From: Zeugodacus cucurbitae
Lineage: Eukaryota; Arthropoda; Insecta; Diptera; Tephritidae
NCBI RefSeq assembly: GCF_028554725.1
Contig: NC_071670.1
Span: 7,244,501-7,308,500 of the forward strand
Direction of reading: 5' to 3'
Length of the DNA: 64,000 nt
Part shown: in pieces, positions 47,516-60,430 of the stretch
Position numbering within the stretch: the first letter of the stretch is position 1
Layout of the letters: each line of letters starts with the position of its first letter
The notes under the pieces: model-generated
Seen by the model: only the letters and a program-made list of their open reading frames with translations
Told to the model about the DNA's origin: nothing
The model's database searches: none
Position numbers and translations under genes: made by a program

Positions 47516-47800
47516 AGTTCTGAAGGACCTAATCTATCAGTTGCAACTAGTACCTATTAGTTCGACTATCAATCAACGCACTTAATGAACATAAAAACTT
47601 AACTATAGCATAGAACCCCATGAAAACAGACATTTATTCGAAATTTTGCCATTTTTTCTGAAGGACCTTACATACTAGAAAGGTCTAGGAACTATTAGTT
47701 CGACTATCAGGCACTTAATGACTTCAATATTCTTTTCTATGTCATAGAACCCCACGAAAACAGAAAACTTTTAAAAATTTTACGATTTTTTTTTAAATTT
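47516..47800. repeat. Diverged two-copy tandem repeat (about 145 bp unit)
   Basis: CTGAAGGACCT, CTATTAGTTCGACTATCA, GCACTTAATGA and CATAGAACCCCA(T/C)GAAAACAG appear in the same order in two units starting near 47519 and 47659. Confidence 0.75.
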
Positions 47801-48600
47801 TGTCACCTCAAGAACCCCACCCGCATTTCCAGAAGCAAGTAGCGAATGACATAAAACCTACAGAAATAAAAACTACAATGTCAATAGAATAGAGGAATAA
47901 CAACAAAAGTGAGTGCAGCACATCTAACAACAACAAGAAGCCACACGAACGAACAGACACAAAAAAAATGCAGGCACAACAGCAATTAGCATTTCATTTA
48001 TGAAAATCAAATCAAATTCAATTTAAGCGCAATGAGCAACAACAACAATAATAACAACAACACTACTACTAACAAACAATAACAAAAGCGACAAACTGCG
48101 GCAATTGAAAATGTCAGCAAATGCCTTTCAAAAAATCACAACAACGACAGCAACAAAAGGGGGACAAATAAAAAACAAGTACAAGCGAAAAAATAAAACA
48201 AAAACAAAGCGCGCACCACTTGCTGGTGGGAAAATGATTTAACAAGGCACGTCCGGATTTTCCATACCGAATTCGCGAATTCTACTAATGTTGTTGTTGG
48301 TGTTGCCAATGCGACTACATTTGTGTGGCTGTCAAGCACGAACGTGTACGCGCGAGCCTAGTGTGAGCGCATGGGGGCGCGAAATTTGCCGCTTGCAACA
48401 CAGCATGGCGGCGGTGGCGGCGACTATGACTATACAGCGCACTAGGCTAGCCAGTCAGCGGTACAGCGTGCAACGTGTCAAAATGTGTCGTCAATGCGCC
48501 ATAGCATAAAATTAAAATCATATTGCTGCAACAACAACAACAAATAAATTGCAAAAAAACAACAACAACAAATCAAAGTTGCAGCGCATACAAGTGATTG
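47801..48600. other. CAA-rich island
   Basis: CAA tracts near 47896-47935, 48036-48080, 48529-48542 and 48557-48571, followed by a GC-richer part at 48240-48510. No convincing coding region. Confidence 0.4.
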
Positions 48601-50303
48601 TTGCAAGTCGCAAGCGGGTACACGCTGGTAAACTATAAATTGTTGTTGTTTTTATTGCTGTAATTTTCTACATTTGGCAAATTGTCATTGTCAGCCGTCA
48701 TTAATTGTGTGCGACTGTTGCAACATGCGACATTCGAATGTGCAAAAATGCAGATTTTTTTTCTGTGAATCGCTTTGGTGTTGCACTTTAATTGGTTGCG
48801 TTTGTGTTGGCGAATGCCACTACAAGTTGCAAACGCTGGCTGTTGCACTTTATTGCAGTGATTTATTTGCCCTCAAATAGATCAAAAGCTTGTCAACTGG
48901 CGTTACACTCAAGCGCAAATTGAAGTGTGAGGTTGTGCGTACTAACTTGTGGCAAGTTGCAAGAAGCAGGGGAGTGTCAAGAAATGTGTTGCAAGCACAA
49001 AAATTTAACTTAATAATTAAGAAATATGCGTTTTTTAAAGAAAGTATATTTTTATACGTGTTGCAAGTTGTTGAAGACACGCTCTAACAACGCAGTACAA
49101 CATTATTTTACTTTATATAACACTTAAGTTATATTGTAGTACAAATAAGTGAATTTTTCGGCATGTTGCAAGTATCAAAAATTTTGGCAGCCTTAACCAC
49201 TGCTTCCTAAGATGCGCTTTAACAGCTCAGTACAACGTTATTTTAGTTTATATAAACATCTAGTTACAGCGAAGTACAAAAAACTGCACTTTTTAGCATG
49301 TTGCAAGTATTAAAAAGAGCTGCAGCCTTAATTATTGCTTTCCAAGCATAAAAAGCCGCTTTCGTTTCATATTTTATTTCATAGTAAACCATTTTAGCTA
49401 TAAATAAGCAATATCTACCTGTGTTGCAAGCAAAATACCAATGTTGCAAGTTGCTATTTGACTTCCTTGTGTAAAATAAAACATTCAAATTTATGTTATA
49501 TACATTTTAAAAGCATATTTCCTTTAAAATACATACTTGCAACAAGCATGTTGCACGTTTGTATGTTGCAACACCACAAAAAATGCATATATTCATATTT
49601 TCCAACGCCAAACGACTACTTCACTTTAAAACTAATTACATTACATTCGAATGCCACTTAGCAATTTGTTGCAAGTTACCACAAAATACATTAAAGTGCA
49701 GCTTAAATCACTATAACTGCTCAGCACTCAGCAGACAGCATTGTACACTTGCTATTCGCATGCATATTGCACTTAAAAGCAACTTGCCATAATAAATTTT
49801 CCAACATAATGCTTTAAATTCGTACTATTGTTGCAACATTAGCGACTCAATTAAGTTGAATTTTGTAGTGCAAAGTTGACTTGCATGTGGCACACATTTA
49901 AATGTGCACAGTAATGCGTGTGTAATGTTAATGTGGCCAACAATCATACAGAAAATATACACGTACAACAACAAAAATTTCATGTGGCAAGCAAAAGTGG
50001 CACGCACGAATGCAAATATGCAAGCGGGCTTGTGTTGGTAATAAGTTGATTAAGGCATGCGAACCAAAAAAAAAAAAAAACACTGCTTTAAATGAGAATT
50101 ATTCCAGCGGGAGCGAAAAAACGCACACAAAGTACTTTTACAACAATAATGCCACAAATTTGTTGTTTGTGCGCAAGTAAATTAAAAATTTTGCGCATTT
50201 AATTTCTCGCGCAATATTTTTGCACGCAGCGCTGGTTCGGGCATATACTACATCTTTTTTTATTTTTTGCTAGTTACGCGTACTTGCCACAAGTTGTTGC
50301 AAG
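48601..50303. repeat. TTGCAAG-rich region with a local tandem repeat
   Basis: Eleven exact TTGCAAG or CTTGCAA words: 48601, 48957, 48989, 49061, 49166, 49301, 49424, 49444, 49536, 49669 and 50297. Many near-matches (TTGCAAC, TGGCAAG) occur as well. Between about 49061 and 49430 three units of 123-135 bp share GCAGTACAACRTTATTTTA, TATATAA and GCATGTTGCAAGTAT words, which explains part of the enrichment. The other sites lie outside that array. Confidence 0.6.
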
Positions 50304-51930
50304 TTGTGCAAATTGTAAATTTGCTTTAACGCCACAGCACGCAAGCACACAGTTACCTGCATACACCAACACACACACTTACCGTACCAAAAAGCTGTGT
50401 GGCAGCAGCGCAATCCAGCCACATTCATGCCACACCCGCTCCCTCCGCATATATACACACTTTAAGGGCGCAACGCTTAATTTTTTGTGTGATTTTAAGT
50501 TTTCTGTTGCATTTTTTTGTTGTTGGTGTATCAACTAAAGTAAACAACAGCGGCTCGTATTTTGTTGCAACAGCGCTGTTGCTGCCACATGCAAGGCGGT
50601 AATTGTTTTCGCCGTTACGTTTGCACGTTCTAGCTGTTTGTTGTTGCTGTAATTTTCATTATACCAAAGCTACAACATTTTGTGGCATGTTGCATGTGGC
50701 AAGTAGCACATGCAACAAACATACGCAATTTCATTTACAACATTATTGTTGTTGTTGTTATTACAGTGTTTGCTAGGCATTTTCACTGCTGTTTTCGCGC
50801 GTTTGGCGAATTTCGGCGCGGCAGCCAGCAGGCAAGCCAGCCGCGTCTGTTGCACTTCAAAACTTTTCGCAAACTCAACTTCAATTTTGCAAATTTTTTT
50901 CGCATAATATTTGTGTTTCTTTTTTATTTTGCATTCCTGTTTAACTTTATGATTTTCGCATTGTTGTTGTTGTTGCAAGCTGTTTGTGTTCATTTACTGT
51001 TGTACGGAAAGTGAATTTCCAGCGCTACGAGACGCCCGCGAGACGTTTGTAAAGTTGTGGTGGCACAGTCGGTTGTGTGGGGCGCGAGAGATTTGAGGAG
51101 ACGCGGCAAAAGTTTGGTGTGGATCAGGGTACAGCACATGGGGTCCTTTATATAAAAATTCTGTATATATCGTAGATCATTTAAACTGCGGCAGGAAGTA
51201 CTTCTATGCCGCCTGCAAAACTATTTCGCAAATATTTGCGCTAAAAAGAGTAAATAAAAAAGGAAGAATTCAAGTGAAAATGGCAGCCGACTGGCTAGCC
51301 GAGCCACCACGACGAGTGTTAGCGCCAACAAACAAATCTAACTATAAGTAAAGAAAATTGTATTTTCAAAGTAAACACAGTGAAAGTGAAAGGCGGCTGG
51401 AAAGTCAAAAAAGTCAAAATGAGCTTTAAGCAGTCAAAAATTAGCTAATTATTTAATATGAAGATTCTCACGAGCTTTTTGATCAACAACAACATTTAAA
51501 CAGTTATTATAACAGAAATATGCTCTCCAATTCACTATAAACCCCACGCACACTTTAAAATCACATTTTCTATGCGCTGCCTTTGTGTCTTGACTAAGTG
51601 TTTCACTAGTTCAGCTGTACGTTGAGTACATGTTGTGCGCGTCAGTGCGCAAGAGAGCCCACTTAAGTGGCGCGTTAAGTAGCGATGCGTAGAGATTACA
51701 GTGCAGCATGCGTGCCGTGGCGACTCTATTCGTGTGTGTGAAGTATTTAAAGCATTTTCACACCTTTTATTGAAGACGGTGGTAAAAAAGCTCAAAGGAT
51801 ATATGGTGACAAATTTGAAGGAGAAATATAAAAGCAGGCAAGGGGAGAAAAACAGATAATATAACAAGAAAAGACAGCGTATAGGATGAAGCAGTTTAAC
51901 AACTGCTGCTGGTGGATCTACTGAGACTAG
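50304..51930. other. Mixed-composition intronic island
   Basis: Contains TTG/CAA tracts (50741-50760, 50960-50977) and GC-richer sequence around 50780-51120. Open frames of about 110 codons lie on both strands over the same bases and lack domains. Confidence 0.4.
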
Positions 51931-51932
51931 GC

Positions 51933-52260
51933 TTGAAAGCTTTCAAAGCTCTGCGACACACAAAAAGCTCTTTCATTTTAGATTTACTGCAAGAGTGAAG
52001 CTAAAGATTGTAAAAATGTGATTAGTTGATCTCCGTGAGTCTACGTTTGAAAGCTTTTAAAGCTCTGATACTGCTTTTGAAAGCTTTCAAAGCACTGTAT
52101 ATCACAAAAAGCTGCTACATTTTAAATTTATTTCAAGAGTGAAGCTGAAGATTGTAAAAACGTGCTTAGTTAACCATTCTGAGACTGCTTTTGAAAGCTT
52201 TGAAAGCTCTGTGCTCCACAGGAAGCTTTTCATTTTCTTTAATAAATTTTTTTTAAGTTT
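51933..52260. repeat. Tandem array with TTTGAAAGCTTTCAAAGCTCTG boxes
   Basis: Boxes with a GAAAGCTTTCAAAGC core occur near 51934, 52046, 52075 and 52192. The DNA between is conserved in order (CACAAAAAGCT, CATTTTA.ATTTA, CAAGAGTGAAGCT, GATTGTAAAAA.GTG.TTAGTT), giving units of about 117-142 bp. The core is itself palindromic (GAAAGCTTTC). Confidence 0.78.
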
Positions 52261-52990
52261 CTTTTGAGTAAGAAGCGCTTTAAAAATATAGCAACTTAAA
52301 AATCAAGCAATGAACTGTACTACTTAACACATTGACTCCGTGTACGGCACATTCACCCATATTTCGTGTTTTTATACTTAAAGTACATTCAGAAAATGAA
52401 GAGAGTGATATAAAAATATATAACAAAAAAGCTGGAAAGAGCTTCAAGTGTAAAAATTCACACTAACAATTCCTTAAACATTATTTTTTTCGCCTCCGAG
52501 GACATTGCAACGCATTGTGCCTCAAATATATATCCATACTATATAAACAACGCACACGTGCTCAAGTGCATTTTCAAGGCGATGTTGTGGAAGGACAAGG
52601 TGTCTAAGATGATAATGATGTTGTTATTGTTGCAGTTGCAACGCGTCAATGCAATGCATATTTTGCATGTTGCGTGCGTTGCAACAACGTAAAATAATAT
52701 AATAGCTATATGGTACGAGTATATATAATATACATGTATAATATAATATATGTATATAGTTAGATGTATGAAGAAAGTTTGTGAAATTTTGTGAATACAT
52801 GAACGCGTTCCGCGCTGACGCGTTGCTTTACAATAGATTATACACCAGTGACTTGTTTCTTAAGGTCGTTGTTGCACTTTAAGGTTATGAAGGAATTAGT
52901 ACTGCCATTGAAGATGCCTAAAACTAAAGCTGTAATTATGAATTTATGTAATTTTAATATTTGCCTTGAAATTCTCATATGGTTTATAGC
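52261..52990. other. Intronic DNA, no feature recognised
   Basis: AT-rich sequence with TATA/CATA microsatellite around 52710-52765. Confidence 0.4.
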
Positions 52991-53004
52991 AAATTGGATG
53001 TCTT

Positions 53005-53225
53005 CGGAAGTCCAGTTTATCAGTACGGGGAAGAAAAAAATCTTTGGATTTCTCCTGAAGGAAGATTCAGTTTATCAGTCTAGGCAAGGTATTATTACCT
53101 CGGACCTTGAGAGGTTCCATTTATCTTTTAAAGTCCAGTTTATTATTCAGGGGAAGGTATAAAGTTTTGAGTTTCTCGATAAGAAGCCTTGAGAGATCGA
53201 ATTTATCGATCCGGGCAAGGTATAA
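53005..53225. repeat. Short tandem repeat with CAGTTTATC...GGCAAGGTAT
   Basis: Four degenerate units near 53012, 53068, 53135 and 53199, each with CAGTTTATC or GAATTTATC followed by CGGG or GGGG and AAGG(TAT). Spacing is about 56-67 bp. Confidence 0.6.
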
Positions 53226-53789
53226 ATCAGCTGGTTGTTCCTTGAGTAATCCAGTTTTTAATTTCTCTGTTTTCAGGTTAGCTTCCAACTATATTTCTCG
53301 AATAGATTACCATATCGACTCGGGTTTCAAGCCATTAAATGATTTGTACTAATTTAACACTCACGAAAATTGTTCCGTCCACTACAATAGCGAGCATTAC
53401 TACGCGTTAGAAGGGTTGTATGGATTGTAGAGATTCATCAGGTTTTTAGAAACAATTTAGTTTGATTTTAAAGTGATGTTCCAAGGTCTTTAGTAGCGAG
53501 TATTATTACACATTTTGAAGAATCTTTTAAGTCAGTAAGCTTTTTCAGGCTGTTTGAAACACTTTTGTCTAATCTCATGGTAATTTCCAAGTGTTGTATC
53601 GAGAACTACTTCTAGTTCTGAGGATTTCGGGTCTCGCTCAAGTTCCATAGGCCGTTTGAAACTCATTCGTTTTGTCCCAAGTTGGGTTTTCAAGTTTTGT
53701 AGCCATACTATTCAGCAAAGAGTAGTCTTTATCGAAATTTTCGACAGCTATTAATAAACAAAAGTATCGGTATGTGCTTGATAAGGCCT

Positions 53790-54200
53790 TATTTTCTACT
53801 TTGAGAATTTTCGAGCTTGTTGAGCTTTCCTTAGTTGTTTTAAATGTTTTTTAAAGTTTTCCAGTTCTAAAGCAAAGTAACCTTTGGACTAAGCCACCAG
53901 TTTTGTTGATTTTTGTTAGATTTCGAGATTGGAGTGGTCTTTTCAGATTTGTTAAGTTGTTTTTAAATGATTTTTGAGCTTCTTGAGCTTTCTTTAGCTG
54001 TTTTAATTGGATAAGCTTGAGCTCAAGATGGTTTTCAAGGTTTGAAGCAAAGTTGTCTTTGGACTAAGCTTTGTTTTTGTTTTATTTTGTAAGTTTTGTT
54101 AATTTTTGTTAGGTATCGAGGTTGGAGTGGTCCTATAGCTGTTTTTAAATGCACTAACTTGAGCTCAAAGCGGTTTTTTAAAATCGGAACCAAAGCTATC
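53790..54200. repeat. Diverged tandem repeat with GAGCTTNTTGAGCTTTC
   Basis: CGAGCTTGTTGAGCTTTCCTTAG near 53810 matches TGAGCTTCTTGAGCTTTCTTTAG near 53967. CTTGAGCTCAA, AAGTTGTCTTTGGACTAAGC and TTTTTGTTAGRTWTCGAGRTTGGAGTGGTC recur near 53870-53940 and 54010-54140. Units are about 150-190 bp. Confidence 0.65.
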
Positions 54201-56360
54201 TTTGAAATAAGCTATCAGTTTTATAGATTTTTGTTAGGTCGGGTAATTGAAATGGGTTTTGAACCATTTTTCTGATGTAGATAATAAACGAAAGGTTCCT
54301 TAGATGCTGAGTGAGGTCTGATTTCGGGTTTACTTCTTTGAATACCTAACTTTACCGTATTTTCAAACTATCTGGGGCCACTTCCTTAGAAAAGTGAGCT
54401 ACATAAATGTCGGGAAGAATTTTTTGGGTGACCTGTGATTGAGACTAGCTGAAATATTTTTGAATTTGATATTTATTTTCGAAATTGTCGAATAAATTTT
54501 ACAATTTATCAGTTTTTGTAGTGAACTTCGCACAGCCCCCACTTACATAACCCCCTATACACAATACAATAATTTAATGCATTCCGAATGCCACATAGAC
54601 ACATTTATAATAGAAATTAGCTGACCGCAGTTGATGACAGCGCATAAAAATCGTCAGTGTGCAAACTAACAATCAAATGCTGATGATTATTTTCGCATTA
54701 ACAAATGAAAAATAACAGTTATCAAATATTAAGTAAACGCGAGTTAAATCGCTGGGCTGGAGAGAGCGGAAAAAAATAAAAATATATTACAACTAAACCG
54801 TTAGGTAATGGCGCGCAAACGCCCATTTCATGCAAAATTTATAGTGTGCGCAAAATTAAAATACAATTTGTAAGCAATACCGCTAGTCGCAGATATGCAT
54901 GAGGCATATAAGGGTTAAGCACCATGTCTCGGGTCGGTCCCAGGACATTAAGACTCTTCAAAAATTTACAAGACGCATAATTTTTCGTTGATTTGCGGGC
55001 AATTTGCGTAAATGCTTGCAAAATTGGCGGACAATGAAATGAAATAACGGTAGTTGGATGGAAAGTGTGAGAGAGAGAGCAAGTACAATAGTAAAATAGA
55101 ACGAAAGCGAGCACCCGAGTTGTCTTGAAACTCTGCAACTTCAAGTGGAAATTCTATTAATGTTAAAATAATTTATAATTAATAGCTGCCACTTGCAACA
55201 TGCCACATATGTATAACTATAAATATAACGGTATTTGTTGTAATAAAACCTGTGTCACATGCCAATGCAATTATTGTGTAAATACTTAATGACTCCCCAA
55301 ACGGCATACGGTCAATTGTCGGGTCGAACTGCCAACAAAATGTGGTCAAATCGTATGACACTCGTATACACTTGCAACACTTTGTTGTTTTTGTTGTTAT
55401 AATTTAGCTGTATATGCTTTTTACTCACTCTATAGTTTACAATTTAACACATTCATAATTTTAACACAATTACAAAACGCCCATTGGTGCTCATATGTGG
55501 GTCTCGGCGGTCTCAGCGGTACCCCTGTCATAATTTCCAACCCCGACCATGCATTGCATTCACAAAAACTTTTCGAACTTCTAATGATTGTCTTAAATAT
55601 ATTTAATAACAGCAACAAAATCGTTTTGAAGTAAACAGTTTTGAACAAGTTCCACTTTTGGACTTAAACTGTTGAACTTTTTTTACCACATATGCCCTCT
55701 GATCCATGGAAAATTCAACTTTGCTGCCCTCAATTGTCACATTCGTGCGCCCACCTATCAAATACTTAACAATTAATTAGTTAATTGTTGTTTTTCGTTT
55801 TCGAAACATTTGTTGTAGTTTCCACGTAAGCTTGTAGTCCTGCGGGAGTTCTGCAGGAACTAGTGTAGAACACTTGAAGTGCAGCCGAAAGTTCTCATTA
55901 TACTTAGTTAATGGAGTGTAAGGGTTGTTTTTGGGCAGCTGGAGTGTTAAATAAACCCGTTATAAGACTGTGCGGCACCTGTTATTGGTTTTAGAGAACT
56001 ATCTTCCATAACTCTTCCACTTAACAAGTTCTTTGAGAGCTTCCGATAGCTTTGGTTGTATCTTTAACCCGCTTTTTATCACTCTGAGAACCCAGCTCTT
56101 TAGAATTTTAACATCGGTAGGTCTCAAGTCTCTCCAGAAATATTTATGTTTCTTCTTGCAATATAGATATTGTTTTTTCCTCACCTGATCTCTTGTTTCC
56201 GTCTGACTTGTGGCTCTCACTGTTTTCTACGAGCTTTCTACTCTCAGCTGAAAAATTATGTCACTTAATTCTTGTAGCGTTCTCTCCAATTAGTCTTCTA
56301 TACTCTACTCTCCATTTTCATAAATATAAATAAATAACATCTGCTAACAGTCTTTGTCTT
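54201..56360. other. Intronic DNA, mixed composition
   Basis: No recognisable gene, RNA or mobile element. Open frames of 60-101 codons have no domains. A GAGA run at about 55068-55078. Confidence 0.4.
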
Positions 56361-56364
56361 CTTC

Positions 56365-56620
56365 AATTAAACTTTCAGTGTCTGTCTAAGATCTCGGCAT
56401 CAGCATTATTTTTTCTTAAATCCGAAGATATTTATCTCTCATATAAGTGTTCTATTATCTCCATCTCCATCTAAATCCGTAAATACACTATTTCTGCAAA
56501 CCGGGCTTTCAGCGCCTCTCTAAGATCTCTATCATCAAAAATTTCGTCTAATCTGAAGACATATCTCTTTCGGTCAAGTTATCAGTCCAAATTTCCAGTG
56601 TGACCATCGCTGATTCTTTT
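56365..56620. repeat. Diverged two-copy tandem repeat (about 130 bp unit)
   Basis: CTTTCAGTGTCTGTCTAAGATCTC near 56378 matches CTTTCAGCGCCTCTCTAAGATCTC near 56507. Each is followed by ATC..CA, then AAATCCGAAGATAT or TAATCTGAAGACAT and a TCTCTCATATAA or TCTCTTTCGGTC word. Confidence 0.65.
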
Positions 56621-58210
56621 CTTCAGATATAAACACTTTCCAAAGGGTTTTCTAGACTCTCTTTACAGCAATAGTTTAGTTTTGCAAGGTCTTAGTTGTT
56701 TTCAAAGGTTTCTGAGCTCTTTAGTAACCTAGTAATATTGAGATCCTGGTTCGCAGACAATGCCAAACTTGGGTTCGGGTATTCAGTTTCCTTAAAAACC
56801 ATTTTTTATATCATCTTTTATTTCCATTCCATGCTTTCCTGATCACGATTAGTGTCACCTTGACCTCATAAGAGTCATTGTAACCCAATCTAACCTAAAT
56901 TTTTTCAAAATCCTCTTTTGTAGACCTTTAACTTTGGGGTTATTAGTAGAAAAATTTATATATTTTAAAATCTCTAAAGGCTAGTTATTACATTTTCGCT
57001 CTTTCTGATTTTTGTGCCGCCTTTTTTTGCACGGAATTATCTGTTTCGAACTTATTTAACCTAAAATTTTGTGATAAAGCTCTAAAAACAATTGATGAGA
57101 CCCATCTAAGAGAATTTCAGTCAGAGGTCTTCTATTAGTACAGATTGTTTTCTAAAGTGCTTCCTGACAATCTATTCAAGCTAAAATATTTCCATAAAGG
57201 AAACTTTTGTTAAAGAATCTTCAAAACAACCCAAAAATCTACACTAAAAAAGTTTGACTATTATGAAATCACCGCGTGTTCGCATTCAATTTATTAAGCA
57301 TAAAAGAGATAAAAGTGCAAAAATAAATAAAAGAAAAATAAATGAAATAAAAATTCAAAAGTACAACGAAAGCAGCCAAAGTGCCATAAAAGCATGGGGG
57401 TATATGGCCATAAAACGAAAAAAATACGAATAACACACACGCATACATACAGTCGTCCACACAAAAGGATGCCCTTTATAAGCACACACGATGATTAGGG
57501 GAGTACTTACTGGCCGCAGCGACCAACCGGTTTGGGGAGGGTAAAACATGAAAGGCAACGTCCAAAAGAAGCGGAGCGTCTCTTTGGCGCCAGGCTCCAC
57601 ACATACGTTGGCCATAAAAGTATAAAAAGCGCACACATACACACACACACTTGCGCGTATGTGCGACAGTGCGGTGCTTGCGCAGAAGAATCAAAGATTT
57701 CAGCTTTCGATTGTCCAGCGAGCGATGAAGATGATGGTCAGAGAACACCTAAAAAGCAGAAAAAATATACAGAAAGGTACCAATAATAAAATGAGCCAAA
57801 ACGAGCGATTTAACAACAACTACAACAACCGTCGCTTCAACAACTGCCAAATGTCCAGAACAATGCGGTGTTTTTGGCGCAGCAAACAAAAGGGCGCAGA
57901 GCAGCGCTGATAGCTGCCAAAGCAAGCACGATTTAGCACAGCTTACAAAGAAAGCAGCAAATGACCTACAACAATAATAATAACGACAACAACAACAGCA
58001 GTGTTGAGTAGAGCGGCGCACAGCGCAAATTTGTTGGGCTTTAAATGTGACAAACCGAACGAAAATTCAAGTAGTTGGTGGTTGGCCGAAGGGATAAATA
58101 TTGGCAGAAATATATTTTATATATGTATTTGTGTGTCTGTACGGGTACTTTTCACATATCAAACGCAATAATAAGGTTGCGCTCGTTGAGTGTCAGGCGT
58201 ACAAAATGCG
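56621..58210. other. Intronic DNA with a mixed-composition island
   Basis: 57270-58200 has balanced composition with CAA tracts at 57811-57830 and 57966-57997 and a short CA run near 57638. Overlapping open frames on both strands are rejected as genes. Confidence 0.4.
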
Positions 58211-59345
58211 CTGCAACCGCAGGTTTTGAAGTGAAATGAATGAAGAAAATGAAAAAAAATATTAAAATTATTTAAAAAGGTAAAAAGTATATTAAAATAA
58301 AAAAAATTGAAATAAAAATTTTATTAAAAAAATAAAAATATGAAAATTAAAATTTAGAAAAAAATTTAATAAAAAAATAAAAATATTAGAAATAAAAATA
58401 TTAAAAATAAAATTTAAAAAAATTAAACAAAAAAAATTTAATAAAAAATAGAAATATTAAAATTAAAATAAAGAAAAATTAATAAAAAAAATACAAATAA
58501 AAATATTAAAATAAAAAATAATAATAATAATATTAAAAAATATATAACAAAAATTAAATAGGCATAAAATATTATATTATATGATTAGTACAATGCAAAA
58601 AATTAAATTGAAATTAAAAAATAATAATAAAAGTTAAAATAATTGAAAAATTCTTAAATATTTATAGAAAAAATTAAAAATAACGGTAAATTAAATTAAA
58701 AATTAACATGAAATTTAAAAATTAAAGACAAAGTTGAAAAATAAATACTTTAAAATATTTGAAGAAATTTAAAATTTGTACGCAAAATAGGTGTAATAAA
58801 AAATTATTTTATTTATTTTTATTTATAAAAATATTAAAAAATAAAAATAAATACAAAAAAAGTGTTTAAAAATAGAGTATATTTAATGAAAAAATACTTT
58901 TAATAAATATCGATTTAAAATTTGTAAAAGAATTTGAAAATTTAAAAATAAATATTTATATAAAAAAATTAATTGGTTTGTATTAAATTTGGATTTAACA
59001 TTTAAATTTCCAATCAAAAATGTTGAAAAATATTAAATAGAATAAATAAAATAAACACGCATATAAATAAATATTTTAAATAAATTAATTAAATTTGTTT
59101 TTATAAAATTAAAAATTAATTGAATTTTAAAAACTAAAAAAACAATGAAAAATAAAAAAAAATTAAAAAAATTAAAAAAAAATAATTTACCGTTTTTTTT
59201 TATTTTCTGTATGTTTTAATTTTAAATTTTAATTTTTGTGGAATTTTTATTTTGTTTGTTTTTTTTTTATTTTTTTATTCCGAATTTTTTTATGTGTTTT
59301 TATTTTTTTTTTTAATTTTTTCTTAATTCATAATTTTATATTTTA
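58211..59345. other. A-rich low-complexity desert 3 with an A-to-T switch
   Basis: About 1 kb of AAAAATAAA-type sequence. At about 59195 the + strand changes abruptly from A-rich to T-rich (59195-59340), so the two sides could pair as an imperfect hairpin. No gene. Confidence 0.6.
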
Positions 59346-60430
59346 ATTTTTAATCAAATCCCCTTTCCACTGCAAACGCCTAAGTAAACTCAGCATAAAA
59401 TCATTAAAAACACATTTTACCACAAAACCAGCAACTCAAGTCCAAAAATATTGATGACAGGAAATGCGCAACAAATCAATATGCGCACGCGGCTAACTGG
59501 CGACCGCTTTTATCAGCGCGCTCAAGCGGCAATTGCTTATCTAGTGGCCACTAAAAACAAGCTACGCACACACTCAAACTCGTATGTGACTTAATAAAAA
59601 TATTTTTGCAATATGAAAGTGAAAAACGATACCAAATACATCGCATAACAACAACAAAAAACACACTTTTAATGCCAACGACTGACTGCCAACTCGCTTT
59701 GATCTGTCAGCGCGTATCTAGGAAATGTTTGTCACATTCATTGAACCGCTAATTCATCGATTTTGACATTTCTCGTTTGTGAAGATGCGCGCTCGTAAGT
59801 TGAAACAAAAACAACAATGAAGAAGGAATGCATCTTGTGGCAGCCACGCAAGCGCTGTCTGCTTACTTTTGGCGCTTGCTTTTTGTTTTTTGGTTTGACT
59901 GCCACATTTGTCGTGCAGAGTTTTTGCGCCGATGCGCACCGGCGTTGTCCGTTTTGTTGGCGCCCTTTGGAGCTTATCGCCGTCAGCAAAAACAATAAGA
60001 AGACACCAAAAAAGCTTGCAACATTGCTTGCTTTTGGTTTTTCGGTTTGAATTTGGTGCGCGCGCATTTCGAAATGCCGCTTTTTACGCAGAAAAAAATA
60101 CAAAAAAAACATTAACAAAAAGGTCATTAAAATGTAAGACAAAAGTTTCGCTTGCCCTTGGCGGCGCCACTGTTTGGCATGCAACGCGTCGTAGCAACTT
60201 GTTTTCGGCCAAAAGTATGCTGCCACAGCAAGACAATGTTGTACATTGTGGTAACAACGCGTCAGCACATTATTGGCGTCATAATGATTATTGCTGTCCA
60301 TCATGTGCTATCACACGCAACAAAAAAGGCGGCAGGAGTTGCTGGCTGGCAGCACAGTGAGCGTGTGGTTCCCATGATTATTGCGAGGCTTGGTAGTGTT
60401 TTTTATATGTTTATATCAAAAACTTGAATT
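59346..60430. other. Mixed-composition island in intron 1
   Basis: Balanced sequence between A-rich deserts. Its longest open frame (59738-60304, - strand, 188 codons) overlaps a 150-codon frame on the + strand. Neither has a recognisable domain, so it is more likely cis-regulatory DNA than a gene. Confidence 0.3.

Noticed and set aside
59738..60304. 188-codon - strand open frame with a + strand partner of 150 codons
   Set aside because: Both frames cover the same bases, lack domains and sit in an intronic island of balanced composition.
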